Of a stretch of 64,000 nucleotides of DNA, positions 44,296 through 52,183 are shown piece after piece. Under the pieces are notes generated by a model, which was given only the letters and a program-made list of their open reading frames with translations, ran no database searches and was not told where the DNA came from. A program made the position numbers and the translations under genes. The number at the start of each line of letters is the position of its first letter. The stretch's first letter is position 1. The stretch comes from JBJMHZ01 sp045807125 (lineage in GTDB: Bacteria > Actinomycetota > Actinomycetes > JAWWOL01), in contig JBJMHZ010000007.1 in NCBI GenBank assembly GCA_045807125.1, positions 1 to 64,000 on the forward strand, read 5' to 3'.

Positions 44296-45083
44296 CGGTG
44301 CCGGACGTGATCGCGGCCCGGCTGCGCGCCGCCGGCTGCGTCTTCGCCGAGGACGAGGCGAGGCTGCTCGTCGAGTCGGCCGGCACGCCGGCCGAGCTGA
44401 CCGCGATGGTCGGGCGGCGGGTCGCGGGGGAGCCGCTCGAGCACGTGCTCGGCTGGGCCGAGCTAGGCGGCGTGCGGGTGGCCGTCGGCCCCGGGGTCTT
44501 CGTGCCGCGCCGGCGCACCGAGCTGCTCGTGCGCGAGGCCGTCGCGACGACCCGGCCGGGGGCCGTCGTCGTCGACCTCTGCTGCGGCGCCGGTGCGGTG
44601 GGTCTCGCCGTCGTCGCGGCGGTCCGTCCGGTGGAGCTGCACGCGGTCGACGTCGACCCGGTGGCGGTGCGGTGCGCCAGGCGCAACCTCGCCGCGGTGG
44701 GTGGCAAAGTGCACCAGGGCGACCTGTACGGGCCGCTGCCGGCCGGACTGCGGGGGCGCATCGACGTGCTCGTCGCCAACGCGCCGTACGTGCCGAGCGG
44801 CGAGCTGCGGCTGATGCCGCCCGAGGCGCGGCTGCACGAGCCGCGGGTGGCCCTCGACGGCGGAGCCGACGGGCTCGAGCTCCACCGCCGGATAGCCGAC
44901 GGGGCACCGCCGTGGCTGGCGCCGGGCGGGCATCTCCTGATCGAGACGAGCGAGCGGCAGGCGGCGCGCACCGCCGGCGCGCTCGCGGCAGCAGGGCTCG
45001 CCGCCCGGGTCACCGGACCCGACGAGGTGGGCGCCTGCGTGGCCATCGGGCGCCGGAGCGCTCAGTCGCGCACCTCGCCGTAG
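44292..45083 (+). CDS. PrmC-related N5-glutamine methyltransferase-like protein
   Basis: A 263-aa SAM-dependent methyltransferase of the HemK/PrmC superfamily. An N-terminal helical part (about 1-60) precedes the SAM motif VVDLCCGAGAVGLAV (about 95). The catalytic NPPY motif is altered to NAPY (Asn163-Tyr166), as in the PrmC-related paralog family rather than in true PrmC, which modifies release factors. ATG 44292 overlaps the upstream stop, so it is translationally coupled to the oxidoreductase. Target protein or metabolite is unknown. It overlaps the convergent gene by 22 nt. Confidence 0.85.
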   Translation: MTVPDVIAARLRAAGCVFAEDEARLLVESAGTPAELTAMVGRRVAGEPLEHVLGWAELGGVRVAVGPGVFVPRRRTELLVREAVATTRPGAVVVDLCCGAGAVGLAVVAAVRPVELHAVDVDPVAVRCARRNLAAVGGKVHQGDLYGPLPAGLRGRIDVLVANAPYVPSGELRLMPPEARLHEPRVALDGGADGLELHRRIADGAPPWLAPGGHLLIETSERQAARTAGALAAAGLAARVTGPDEVGACVAIGRRSAQSRTSP

Positions 45084-45664
45084 TAGCGCCACTTCTGCCG
45101 CCGCGGCCGGCCCGGCAGCGCGATCCGTCCGGTGCTCCACAGCAGTGCGTCGGCGGGGTCGCCGGGCGGTGCGTCCGGCAGGACCCGGGCGAGCACCGGG
45201 CGGCACAGCTCGCCCGGCGGCCGCCAGTCGCTGCCGAGCGCGCTGGTGATGTCCCAGGCGTGCAGCAGGCCCTCGGCCACCGCCATGGCGATGGAGCCGC
45301 CGACGTCGGACGGGCCCCACGGGTGCCACGCCGTGCTCCCCGGCTCGGCGATGACGGCCGCGCCGCGCAGCAGCTCCGCGCACGCGTCGATGACCTGGAG
45401 CAACCCGTCCGGCCCGGCGCGCTCCTCGACGGTGACCTCGGCCGGCACGAACCACTCCGTTGGCTGCGCGACGATCCGCGCCGCGTGCGCGAAGTGGCTG
45501 TCGGCGATGTGCACCGCCGTCGCCCGGCAGGACCAGTCCAGCTCGTGAGCGGGCACCGACCAGTCCGCGCCCGTGAGCGGGGCGAGCGCCGCGTGCATCG
45601 CGACGGTCATCCGGGCGATCAGCTCGGGCGTCAGGCCGACCGCTCCGCTCGCCTCGTCGCTCAC
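45062..45664 (-). CDS. DinB/maleylpyruvate isomerase-like mycothiol-dependent protein
   Basis: A 200-aa four-helix-bundle protein of the mycothiol-dependent enzyme superfamily. The metal ligands of this group fit HIADSHFAHAARI (about 53-64) and EGLLHAWDITSALG (about 137-150); the segment DWSVPAHELDWSCRATAVH is typical of MDMPI-N domains. Function is probably a mycothiol-linked thiol transfer or detoxification, by family only. The start codon lies at 45664; it is monocistronic and overlaps the methyltransferase gene at its end. Confidence 0.78.
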   Translation of the reverse strand: MSDEASGAVGLTPELIARMTVAMHAALAPLTGADWSVPAHELDWSCRATAVHIADSHFAHAARIVAQPTEWFVPAEVTVEERAGPDGLLQVIDACAELLRGAAVIAEPGSTAWHPWGPSDVGGSIAMAVAEGLLHAWDITSALGSDWRPPGELCRPVLARVLPDAPPGDPADALLWSTGRIALPGRPRRQKWRYYGEVRD

Positions 45665-45688
45665 CGCCCGAAGGCTAGCGGCCGCCCG

Positions 45689-47083
45689 TTAGTCGAGGTC
45701 GGACGGGCCGGCGAGGTGCCCGGTGACCGCCGTCGCCGCGGCCACGGCGGGGGATACCAGGTGGGTGCGCGCCCCGCGCCCCTGCCGTCCCTCGAAGTTG
45801 CGGTTGGACGTCGACGCGCTGCGCACGCCCGGCGCGAGCCGGTCGACGTTCATGCCGAGGCACATCGAGCAGCCGGCGTTCCGCCACTGCGCACCGGCCG
45901 CGACGAACACGTCGCCGAGGCCCTCCAGCTCCGCCTGGCGGCGCACCTCGACCGAGCCGGGGACGACGAGGGCGCGCGTCCCGTCGGCGACCCGCCGCCC
46001 GCGCAGCACGGCCGCCGCGGCCCGCAGGTCCTCGATCCGGCCGTTGGTGCACGAGCCGATGAAGACGACGTCGACGCGCACGTCGCGCATCGACGTCCCC
46101 GGCTCGAGCCCCATGTACGACAGGGCCTGCTCGGCGGCCGCGCGCTCGGCGGGCTCGTCGTACGACGCTGGGTCAGGCACCCGGCCAGCGAGCGGCACCC
46201 CCTGCGCCGGGTTGGTGCCCCACGTCACCCACGGGGAGATCGCCGCCGCATCGACCTTGACCACCCGGTCGAAGCCCGCGCCCGGATCGCTCGCCAGTGC
46301 GCGCCATGCGCTGACCGCCTCGTCCCACGCCTGGCCGCGCGGGGCGAACGGGCGCCCCTCCACGTACGCGAACGTCGTGTCGTCGGGCGCGACCATGCCG
46401 GCCCTGGCGCCGGCCTCGATCGACATGTTGCACAGCGTCATCCGGCCCTCCATGGACAGGCCGCGCACGGCAGCGCCGCGGTACTCGACGACGTGCCCCT
46501 GCCCGCCGCCCGTGCCGAGCTGCGCGATCATCGCGAGCGCGAGATCCTTGGCCGTCGCGCCCTCGGGCAGGTCGCCGTCGAACTCGACGGCCATCGTGCG
46601 CGGGCGCGCCTGCCGCAGCGTCTGCGTGGCGAGGACATGCTCGACCTCGCTCGTGCCGATGCCGAACGCCAGCGCGCCGAACGCCCCGTGCGTGCTCGTG
46701 TGGCTGTCGCCGCACACGATGGTCATGCCGGGCTGGGTGAGGCCGGACTCCGGCCCGATGACGTGCACGATGCCCTGGCCGCTGGTGCCGAGCTGGTGCA
46801 GCGGCACGCCCATCTCGGCGCAGTTCCTGCGCAGGGTCTCGAGCTGCGTCCGGCTGATCGGCTCGGCCACGTCGTCCGGCGACGTCGGGACGTTGTGGTC
46901 CTCGGTCGCGAGCGTGAGGTCGGGCCGGCGCACGGTGCGGCCGGACATCCGCAGCCCGTCGAATGCCTGCGGGCTCGTCACCTCGTGCAGCAGGTGCAGG
47001 TCGATGTAGAGCAGGTCCGGCTCGCCAGGCTCGCGGTGGACGACGTGGGCGTCCCAGACCTTCTCCGCCAGCGTCCTTGCCAT
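45689..47083 (-). CDS. leuC: 3-isopropylmalate dehydratase large subunit
   Basis: Fe-S half of isopropylmalate isomerase in leucine synthesis. The 464-aa length is typical. Cluster cysteines: IGSCTNGRIEDL, and CSMCLGMN further on; active-site GDSHTSTHGAFG is present. It follows leuB by 24 nt on the same strand and is probably cotranscribed with it. The small subunit leuD is divergent at 48298, an unusual split of a pair that is normally adjacent as leuCD. Confidence 0.95.
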   Translation of the reverse strand: MARTLAEKVWDAHVVHREPGEPDLLYIDLHLLHEVTSPQAFDGLRMSGRTVRRPDLTLATEDHNVPTSPDDVAEPISRTQLETLRRNCAEMGVPLHQLGTSGQGIVHVIGPESGLTQPGMTIVCGDSHTSTHGAFGALAFGIGTSEVEHVLATQTLRQARPRTMAVEFDGDLPEGATAKDLALAMIAQLGTGGGQGHVVEYRGAAVRGLSMEGRMTLCNMSIEAGARAGMVAPDDTTFAYVEGRPFAPRGQAWDEAVSAWRALASDPGAGFDRVVKVDAAAISPWVTWGTNPAQGVPLAGRVPDPASYDEPAERAAAEQALSYMGLEPGTSMRDVRVDVVFIGSCTNGRIEDLRAAAAVLRGRRVADGTRALVVPGSVEVRRQAELEGLGDVFVAAGAQWRNAGCSMCLGMNVDRLAPGVRSASTSNRNFEGRQGRGARTHLVSPAVAAATAVTGHLAGPSDLD

Positions 47084-47107
47084 CGCTTCCCCCTCGTCTC
47101 GTCGCGC

Positions 47108-48154
47108 CTAGCCGGCGACGGCCGCCGCGAGCGCGTCCCCGATCTCCGTCGTGGAGCGCGGCCTCGCTCCGCGCCGTGCGAGGTCGAGCGCGACGGCGCG
47201 CTCCACCCGCTCGGCCTCGTCCGCGAGGCCGACCTTCTGCAGCAGCAGCGCGGCGCTGAGGACGGCCGCCGTGGGATCGGCGCGATCCTGCCCGGCGATG
47301 TCCGGGGCGCTGCCGTGCACCGGCTCGAACATGCTCGGCGCGGTCCCGTCCACGTTGAGATTGGCGCTCGGAGCGAGGCCGATGCCGCCCGCGATGGCGG
47401 CGCCGAGGTCGGTCAGGATGTCGCCGAAGAGGTTGTCGGTGACGATCACGTCGAACCGCGCCGGCTGCGTGACGAGGTAGAGGCACGCGGCGTCGGCGTG
47501 CACGTAGTCGCGCTCGACGGTGGGGAAGTCGTCCTGCACGGCGTCGCACGCGCGCGTCCAGAGCGATCCCGCGTGCTGGAGGACGTTGGTCTTGTGCACC
47601 AGGGTAAGCCGCCGCCTGGGCCGCGATGCCGCGATGCGGAACGCCTCGCGGAGCGTCCGCTCGACGCCCAGCCGCGTGCTCACGCTCTCCTCGGAGACGA
47701 TCTCGTGCGGCGTGCCGGTGCGCATCGAGCCGCCGATGCCGACGTACGGGCCCTCCGTCCCCTCGCGCACCACCACCATGTCGATGTCGGCCGGCGCGAC
47801 GCCGGCGAGCGCGCTGGCCACGCCGTCGTACAGCTTCACCGGGCGCAGGTTGACCGCGAGGTCGAGCTCGAACCGCAGCCGGAGCAGCAGGCCGCGCTCG
47901 AGCACGCCGGCCGGAACGCCCGGATCGCCGACGGCGCCGAGCAGCACGGCGTCGTGCCCGCGCAGCTCGTCGAGCACGGCGTCCGGGAGCGTCTCGCCGG
48001 TGCGTCGCCAGCGCGCGGCGCCCAGGTCGTACGACCTCGTCTCGACCTTTGCGCCGCCGGAGCCGCAGGCAGCCTGCAGCACCTTGAGCGCCTCGCGCAC
48101 GACCTCGGGGCCGATGCCGTCGCCGGGCACGACGGCGATCTCGATGCGGCGCAT
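47108..48154 (-). CDS. leuB: 3-isopropylmalate dehydrogenase
   Basis: NAD-dependent oxidative decarboxylation of 3-isopropylmalate, third step of leucine synthesis. The 348-aa protein has VVPGDGIGPEVVREALKVL at the start, LRPVKLYDGVASAL, VVREGTEGPYVGIGG, and the metal-binding FDVIVTDNLFGDILTDLGAAI. ATG 48154 preferred over the GTG at 48181, since the fold starts with IEIAVVPGD. First gene of leuB-leuC. The divergent region towards leuD is 143 nt. Confidence 0.94.
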   Translation of the reverse strand: MRRIEIAVVPGDGIGPEVVREALKVLQAACGSGGAKVETRSYDLGAARWRRTGETLPDAVLDELRGHDAVLLGAVGDPGVPAGVLERGLLLRLRFELDLAVNLRPVKLYDGVASALAGVAPADIDMVVVREGTEGPYVGIGGSMRTGTPHEIVSEESVSTRLGVERTLREAFRIAASRPRRRLTLVHKTNVLQHAGSLWTRACDAVQDDFPTVERDYVHADAACLYLVTQPARFDVIVTDNLFGDILTDLGAAIAGGIGLAPSANLNVDGTAPSMFEPVHGSAPDIAGQDRADPTAAVLSAALLLQKVGLADEAERVERAVALDLARRGARPRSTTEIGDALAAAVAG

Positions 48155-48233
48155 GGACCCCCCGGTTGGCGCGCTGACCACGAATCATCGTTGGGGCACC
48201 CTGCCGCGCCCGTCAAGGAGAGGGGCGCAGCGC

Positions 48234-48263
48234 TTGACGTTGATACTCACTCAGTGCTGACAT
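48234..48263 (+). promoter_or_regulatory. Promoter of leuD
   Basis: TTGACG (48234-48239), 18-nt spacer, TGACAT (48258-48263). ACTCACTCAGTG lies in the spacer; such half-sites occur in TetR-family operators, but no regulator gene is near. Confidence 0.45.
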
Positions 48264-48297
48264 TGCGGCTCACGAGAGCGCGGGAGGGCGGCCGAGG

Positions 48298-48882
48298 ATG
48301 CAGGAGCTGAGGTCGGTGACCGGCCGGGTGGCCGTGCTGGACCGGGCCGACGTCGACACCGACCAGATCCTCCCGGCGCGGTTCCTGGCGCGGGTGTCGC
48401 GCACCGGGTACGAGGACGCGCTGTTCGCCGACTGGCGCGAGCAGCCCGACTTCTCCCTGCAGGCGGGCGCGACCATCTTGCTGGCTGGCGCCCGGTTCGG
48501 CGTCGGGTCATCGCGCGAGCATGCGGTGTGGGCGCTGCAGGACGGGGGCTTCCGCGTCGTCCTGGCGCCGTCGTTCGGGGACATCTTCCGCAACAACGCC
48601 GCGCAGAACGGCCTGCTCGCCGCCGTGGTCGATGAGGACGCCGCCGCGCGGCTGCGCGCGGCCCTGGCCGCCGAGCCGGCCACCGACGTGACCGTCGACC
48701 TGGAGGCCAAGGAGGTCCGCTGGGGGAGGGGCAGCGCGAGCTTCGACGTCCCGGACGCCGTGCGGCACAAGCTGCTGATCGGCGCCGACGACATCGCGCT
48801 GACGCTGTCGCGCGCCGACCTGATCGACCGGTACGAGCGCGACCGGCCCGCCCGGCTCCCGAGGACCGCTCAGCCGACCTGA
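48298..48882 (+). CDS. leuD: 3-isopropylmalate dehydratase small subunit
   Basis: A 194-aa substrate-binding half of isopropylmalate isomerase, partner of LeuC. Signatures: DRADVDTDQILPARFL, GARFGVGSSREHAVWALQ, APSFGDIFRNNAAQNGLL. ATG 48298. It is transcribed away from leuB-leuC with its own promoter, so subunit balance depends on two promoters. The stop overlaps the convergent phosphatase gene by 13 nt. Confidence 0.94.
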   Translation: MQELRSVTGRVAVLDRADVDTDQILPARFLARVSRTGYEDALFADWREQPDFSLQAGATILLAGARFGVGSSREHAVWALQDGGFRVVLAPSFGDIFRNNAAQNGLLAAVVDEDAAARLRAALAAEPATDVTVDLEAKEVRWGRGSASFDVPDAVRHKLLIGADDIALTLSRADLIDRYERDRPARLPRTAQPT

Positions 48883-50108
48883 TGACCGATCGGGTGGGTG
48901 CCCGCCGGCGCGATCCGGCCGGCGCCACGGCCCTGCCACTCGACCAGCATCGTGGTCGCGTCGTCGTGCAGGATGCCGGCCTGGTGGCCGAGGATCGCGT
49001 GCATGAGCCGGCGCATCGTCTCCGGTGCCGGCTGTCCCGCTGCCGTCTCCCTGGTGGCGATGTCGGCGAGCCGCTCGACGCCGAAGAACTCGCCGTCGGG
49101 GGAGCGGGCCTCGACGACGCCGTCGGTGAACAGCAGGATCCGGTCACCGGGCTCCAGGAACTCCTCGGCGATGCCGCGCGCGGCCCCGAGGACCTTGCCG
49201 AGCCCCAGCGGCAGCCCGACCTCCGACTCCAGCGCCTTCACCACCCGGCCGCCGCGGAGCAGGAGCGGAGCCGGGTGCCCCGCGCCGTGCCAGCGCAGCC
49301 GCCCGGAGGCGAGCTCGAGCTCGCCCAGCACCGCCGTGGCGAACTTCTCGCCACCGAAGGAGTCGGCCAGGGCGGCGTCGATCGCCGCGATGACCTCCGG
49401 CAGGTCGAGGCCGGCCCGGCGGTTGTTGCGGTACGCGCCGATCGCCACGGTGGCGAGCAGGCCCGCATCGAGCCCGTGGCCCATCGCGTCCAGCACCATG
49501 AACTGGGCGGTCGCCGCGTCGACCGCGTAGTCGAAGCTGTCGCCCCCGACCTCGTACGCCGGGGCCAGCACGCACGCGATCACCACCCGGTCGGTGCCGA
49601 ACGTCAGCGGGGGCAGCAGGCGCCAGGCGATCTCCGCCGCGAGCGACATCGGCCGCCGCCGCCGCACGCGGGCGAAGAGATCGCCGTACGCGTCCTTGCT
49701 CACGACGATCTCGGCGACGAGCGCCGCGACGTCGTGCAGCAGCTCGTCGGCCACGCGCTTGGTGGTGGGATCGAGCTCGAGCTCGACGACGCCGAGTCGC
49801 TCCAGCCCGTCGAGCATCGGCACCCACGCCCGCCGGCCGCCCTCGGACCACACCAGCTCGAGCTGCCGGAAGCACCGGCCGGCCATCGTCGACTCGATCG
49901 TCGCCGGCTCGCGGGCGGGGCCGTCGTCGTGCGGCAACGGGACCAGCACGTACTGCTCGTGGTCGACCAGGTAGACGATCACCGACGTCGCGCCGAGCGC
50001 CTTGCCCTGACCGGCCAGCAACGACGCCACGTCGTCCGGCACGCTGAAGCGCGCCGCGTCGAGCAGCCCGCTCAGCATCTCCCGCGCATCGTCGTCCACG
50101 TCGCCCAC
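48870..50108 (-). CDS. SpoIIE/PP2C-type phosphatase with GAF-like sensor
   Basis: A 412-aa protein. The N-terminal part (about 15-165) resembles a GAF sensor (GATSVIVYLVDHEQYVLVPL); the C-terminal SpoIIE domain (about 175-390) has metal-site motifs EVGGDSFDY, DAMGHGLDA, LLFTDGVVEARS and HDDATTMLVE. Such proteins dephosphorylate anti-anti-sigma factors. GTG 50108 is chosen because TACCGT lies 7 nt upstream (leaderless type); in-frame codons up to 50186 show no site. No anti-sigma partner is adjacent. Confidence 0.88.
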   Translation of the reverse strand: MGDVDDDAREMLSGLLDAARFSVPDDVASLLAGQGKALGATSVIVYLVDHEQYVLVPLPHDDGPAREPATIESTMAGRCFRQLELVWSEGGRRAWVPMLDGLERLGVVELELDPTTKRVADELLHDVAALVAEIVVSKDAYGDLFARVRRRRPMSLAAEIAWRLLPPLTFGTDRVVIACVLAPAYEVGGDSFDYAVDAATAQFMVLDAMGHGLDAGLLATVAIGAYRNNRRAGLDLPEVIAAIDAALADSFGGEKFATAVLGELELASGRLRWHGAGHPAPLLLRGGRVVKALESEVGLPLGLGKVLGAARGIAEEFLEPGDRILLFTDGVVEARSPDGEFFGVERLADIATRETAAGQPAPETMRRLMHAILGHQAGILHDDATTMLVEWQGRGAGRIAPAGTHPIGHQVG

Positions 50109-50115
50109 GGCGGGA

Positions 50116-50121
50116 ACGGTA
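50116..50121 (-). promoter_or_regulatory. -10 box giving a leaderless phosphatase transcript
   Basis: TACCGT (50121-50116) lies 7 nt before the GTG at 50108; no ribosome site is present. The same spacing is seen at several other starts in the window. Confidence 0.5.
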
Positions 50122-50357
50122 CGCCACGCGCGCCCTCCCGCGCTCATCGGCGAAGGCGCCGCGTCAGTGGACCGCCAGCGCACCACGCTCAGTGCCCGGT
50201 TCTCCCTGAGTGCCGATAAGAGACATTATGTAAAGTTGGAGCTGAGCGGGCACGAGCGATGGGGTCCCCCGTACGAGCGGTTGCCCGGCCGCTTCCGGCC
50301 TCGAAGGCCGCGGCCTGCCGGCTGAGACGACCGACCGGAGCCACGGCGTGACGGCGG

Positions 50358-50363
50358 TACGGT
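50358..50363 (+). promoter_or_regulatory. -10 box giving a leaderless VOC transcript
   Basis: TACGGT lies 7 nt before the GTG at 50371, the same arrangement as for helY. The rest of the 262-nt divergent region (50109-50370) holds an AT-rich island near 50220-50240 but no clear -35 site. Confidence 0.45.
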
Positions 50364-50370
50364 CGATGAC

Positions 50371-50730
50371 GTGGTCTCGGCATGGTTCAGCGTCGTGATC
50401 GAGGCGCGCGACCGGGACCGCATGGCGGAGTTCTGGTGCGCGGCGCTCGGCTACGCGGTCGTGCACCGCGGCGCCCACGAGGTCGACATCGCTGCCGGCG
50501 CGGACGCGTTCCCCGGCATCGCCTTCGTCCTCCCGATCGGGGACGAGCCGGCGAGGAGCCGTCTGCACCTCGACCTGGCTCCCGACGACCAAGCGGCCGA
50601 GATCGAGCGGTTGACCGCGCTGGGCGCGACCGTGGTCGACACCGGTCAGGACCGGGCCGTGGACTGGGTGGTGCTGGCCGACCCCGAGGGCAACCGCTTC
50701 TGCGTGCTGGCGCCGCAGGACGGGTGGTAG
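50371..50730 (+). CDS. VOC (glyoxalase-like) family protein
   Basis: A 119-aa single-domain vicinal-oxygen-chelate protein: WFSVVIEARDRDRMAEFWCA at the start, LHLDLAPDD in the middle and VLADPEGNRFCVL at the end, the pattern of the Glyoxalase_6 group. Such proteins bind metal as dimers; possible roles range from drug binding to isomerase, so no function is assigned. The GTG start has a TACGGT box 7 nt upstream. Monocistronic. Confidence 0.85.
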   Translation: MVSAWFSVVIEARDRDRMAEFWCAALGYAVVHRGAHEVDIAAGADAFPGIAFVLPIGDEPARSRLHLDLAPDDQAAEIERLTALGATVVDTGQDRAVDWVVLADPEGNRFCVLAPQDGW

Positions 50731-50819
50731 CCGGCGGCCCGGCCGACCCGGTGCGACTGCCTCGAGCGCGCCGTTTCCCCCGATAGGCTGGCGGCAACCG
50801 AGTCAGGGAGCGTGCCAGC

Positions 50820-52127
50820 GTGGTGATGGCCCCTCCGTCCGGGCGCCGGACGGGGCTGCAGTTCACGGCGCTCGGCTTCCCCGTGCGCATCGACGTCTCC
50901 TTCGTCGTCGTCATGGCGCTGCTCGGGCTCTCCGGTGCGACGACGAGCGTCTCCCGCGTCGTGGTCTGGGTCGTCCTCGGCGCGGCCGCCGTGCTGGCCC
51001 ACGAGCTGGGCCATGCGCTCGTCGCGCGGACGACCGGCGCGCGCCCGACGATCGAGCTGTACAGCTTCGGCGGGCTCACCAGCTACGCGCCCCCGGGGCC
51101 GATCTCGCGCGCCCGCTCGCTCGCCATCAGCGTCACGGGGCCGTTCGTCGGCATCGCCATCGGGCTCGCGGTGATGGCGCTCGTCCCCAGCCAGACCCGG
51201 TTCGGGCCACAGACCCTCGGCGACTACGCGCGCGAGGCGGCCATCTTCACCAACCTCGGGTGGGGCGTGCTCAACCTGCTGCCGGTGCTGCCGCTCGACG
51301 GCGGGCACGCGCTCGCCGAGCTGCTCCCCGGCGACCCGGCGGTACGCGCCCGGCGGGCCGCGGTCGTCTCCGTCCCGGTGGCCGCAGCCCTCGCCGTCGT
51401 CGCGCTCACGCAGCAGTACCTCTTCGGTGCGCTGCTCGCCGGCTGGCTCGCGGTCGGCAACGTGCGCACGGTGATGGCGAGCGGGTCCGGCGACCGGCTC
51501 CGGCTGCCGCCGCCGGCCGGTCCCACTCAGGCCGACCGGGACGCGCTGTGGCTCGTCGAGCAGGGCCGCGCCGACCAGGCCAGGCACCTGCTGGCCACGC
51601 TGCCGCCTGACCAGCCGGCCGACCCGGCCGTCCACGGCCTGGTGCTCGCCATGACCGGCCGGCCCGAGCAGGGCGGCGCCCTCGTCCGGCAGGCCCACGC
51701 GCAGGCACCGGACGACCCGCTGCGCACCGACGCGTACGCGATGCTGCTGATCGCGCAGCGCGACTGGCCGGCCCTCGGCCAGCTGGCGGAGGAGTCGCCC
51801 GACCGGGTGCCGGTCCGGCTGGTCGTGACCGGTCACGAGGCGGCGCTGCGCACCGGGGCGCCGCGCTCGGCCGCCGCCCTGGGCGAGCTGGCGCTGCCGA
51901 GAGCCGGCGAGTCGGCCCCCTCCCTCGCCCGCAGCACCGCCCTCGCCTGGACCAGGGCCGGCGCGCCGGACCAGGCGCTGCGCGTGCTGAGCGATGCGGC
52001 CGACCACGGCACGCTCGGCCCCGCCGACGTCGCCGCCCTCGACGGCGATCCCGAGCTGGCGCCGGTGCGCGACCTGCCGGCCTACGGCGACCTGCGCGCG
52101 AGAGCCGCCGGCCACGAGGCGCGCTGA
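50820..52127 (+). CDS. Site-2 protease family (M50) metalloprotease with helical C-terminal extension
   Basis: A 435-aa intramembrane protease. N-terminal helices carry the zinc motif HELGH (His61-His65) and the distal LPLDGGHAL; GGLTSYAPPG follows the first motif as in the Rv2625c-like group. The C-terminal 200 residues are soluble, Ala/Leu-rich and helical, with TPR-like stretches (ALWLVEQGRADQARHLLATL) where relatives often have CBS domains. GTG 50820 with AGGGAG 9 nt upstream; TAGGCT (50784-50789) is the -10. Substrate unknown, perhaps an anti-sigma factor by family analogy. Confidence 0.85.
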   Translation: MVMAPPSGRRTGLQFTALGFPVRIDVSFVVVMALLGLSGATTSVSRVVVWVVLGAAAVLAHELGHALVARTTGARPTIELYSFGGLTSYAPPGPISRARSLAISVTGPFVGIAIGLAVMALVPSQTRFGPQTLGDYAREAAIFTNLGWGVLNLLPVLPLDGGHALAELLPGDPAVRARRAAVVSVPVAAALAVVALTQQYLFGALLAGWLAVGNVRTVMASGSGDRLRLPPPAGPTQADRDALWLVEQGRADQARHLLATLPPDQPADPAVHGLVLAMTGRPEQGGALVRQAHAQAPDDPLRTDAYAMLLIAQRDWPALGQLAEESPDRVPVRLVVTGHEAALRTGAPRSAAALGELALPRAGESAPSLARSTALAWTRAGAPDQALRVLSDAADHGTLGPADVAALDGDPELAPVRDLPAYGDLRARAAGHEAR

Positions 52128-52159
52128 GCCCGCTCCCCCGCGCCTGCTCGCCATGCCTG

Positions 52160-52175
52160 TCGAACGTATGTTCTA
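52160..52175 (+). promoter_or_regulatory. LexA (SOS) box
   Basis: TCGAAC-GTAT-GTTCTA differs at one position from the actinobacterial SOS consensus TCGAAC-N4-GTTCGA. It ends 8 nt before the GTG of the radical SAM gene and covers its probable -10 region (TATGTT or TCTACT), an ideal place for repression. Confidence 0.75.
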
Positions 52176-52183
52176 CTGATGCG

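Noticed and set aside
48240..48257. TetR-like half-sites (ACTCACTCAGTG) in the leuD promoter
   Set aside because: Only one copy, imperfect symmetry and no TetR gene nearby; mentioned with the promoter but not called an operator.
50109..50370. AT-rich island near 50220-50240 between the phosphatase and VOC genes
   Set aside because: It could be a promoter element, but no -35/-10 pair with normal spacing was found and both flanking genes already have near-start -10 boxes.
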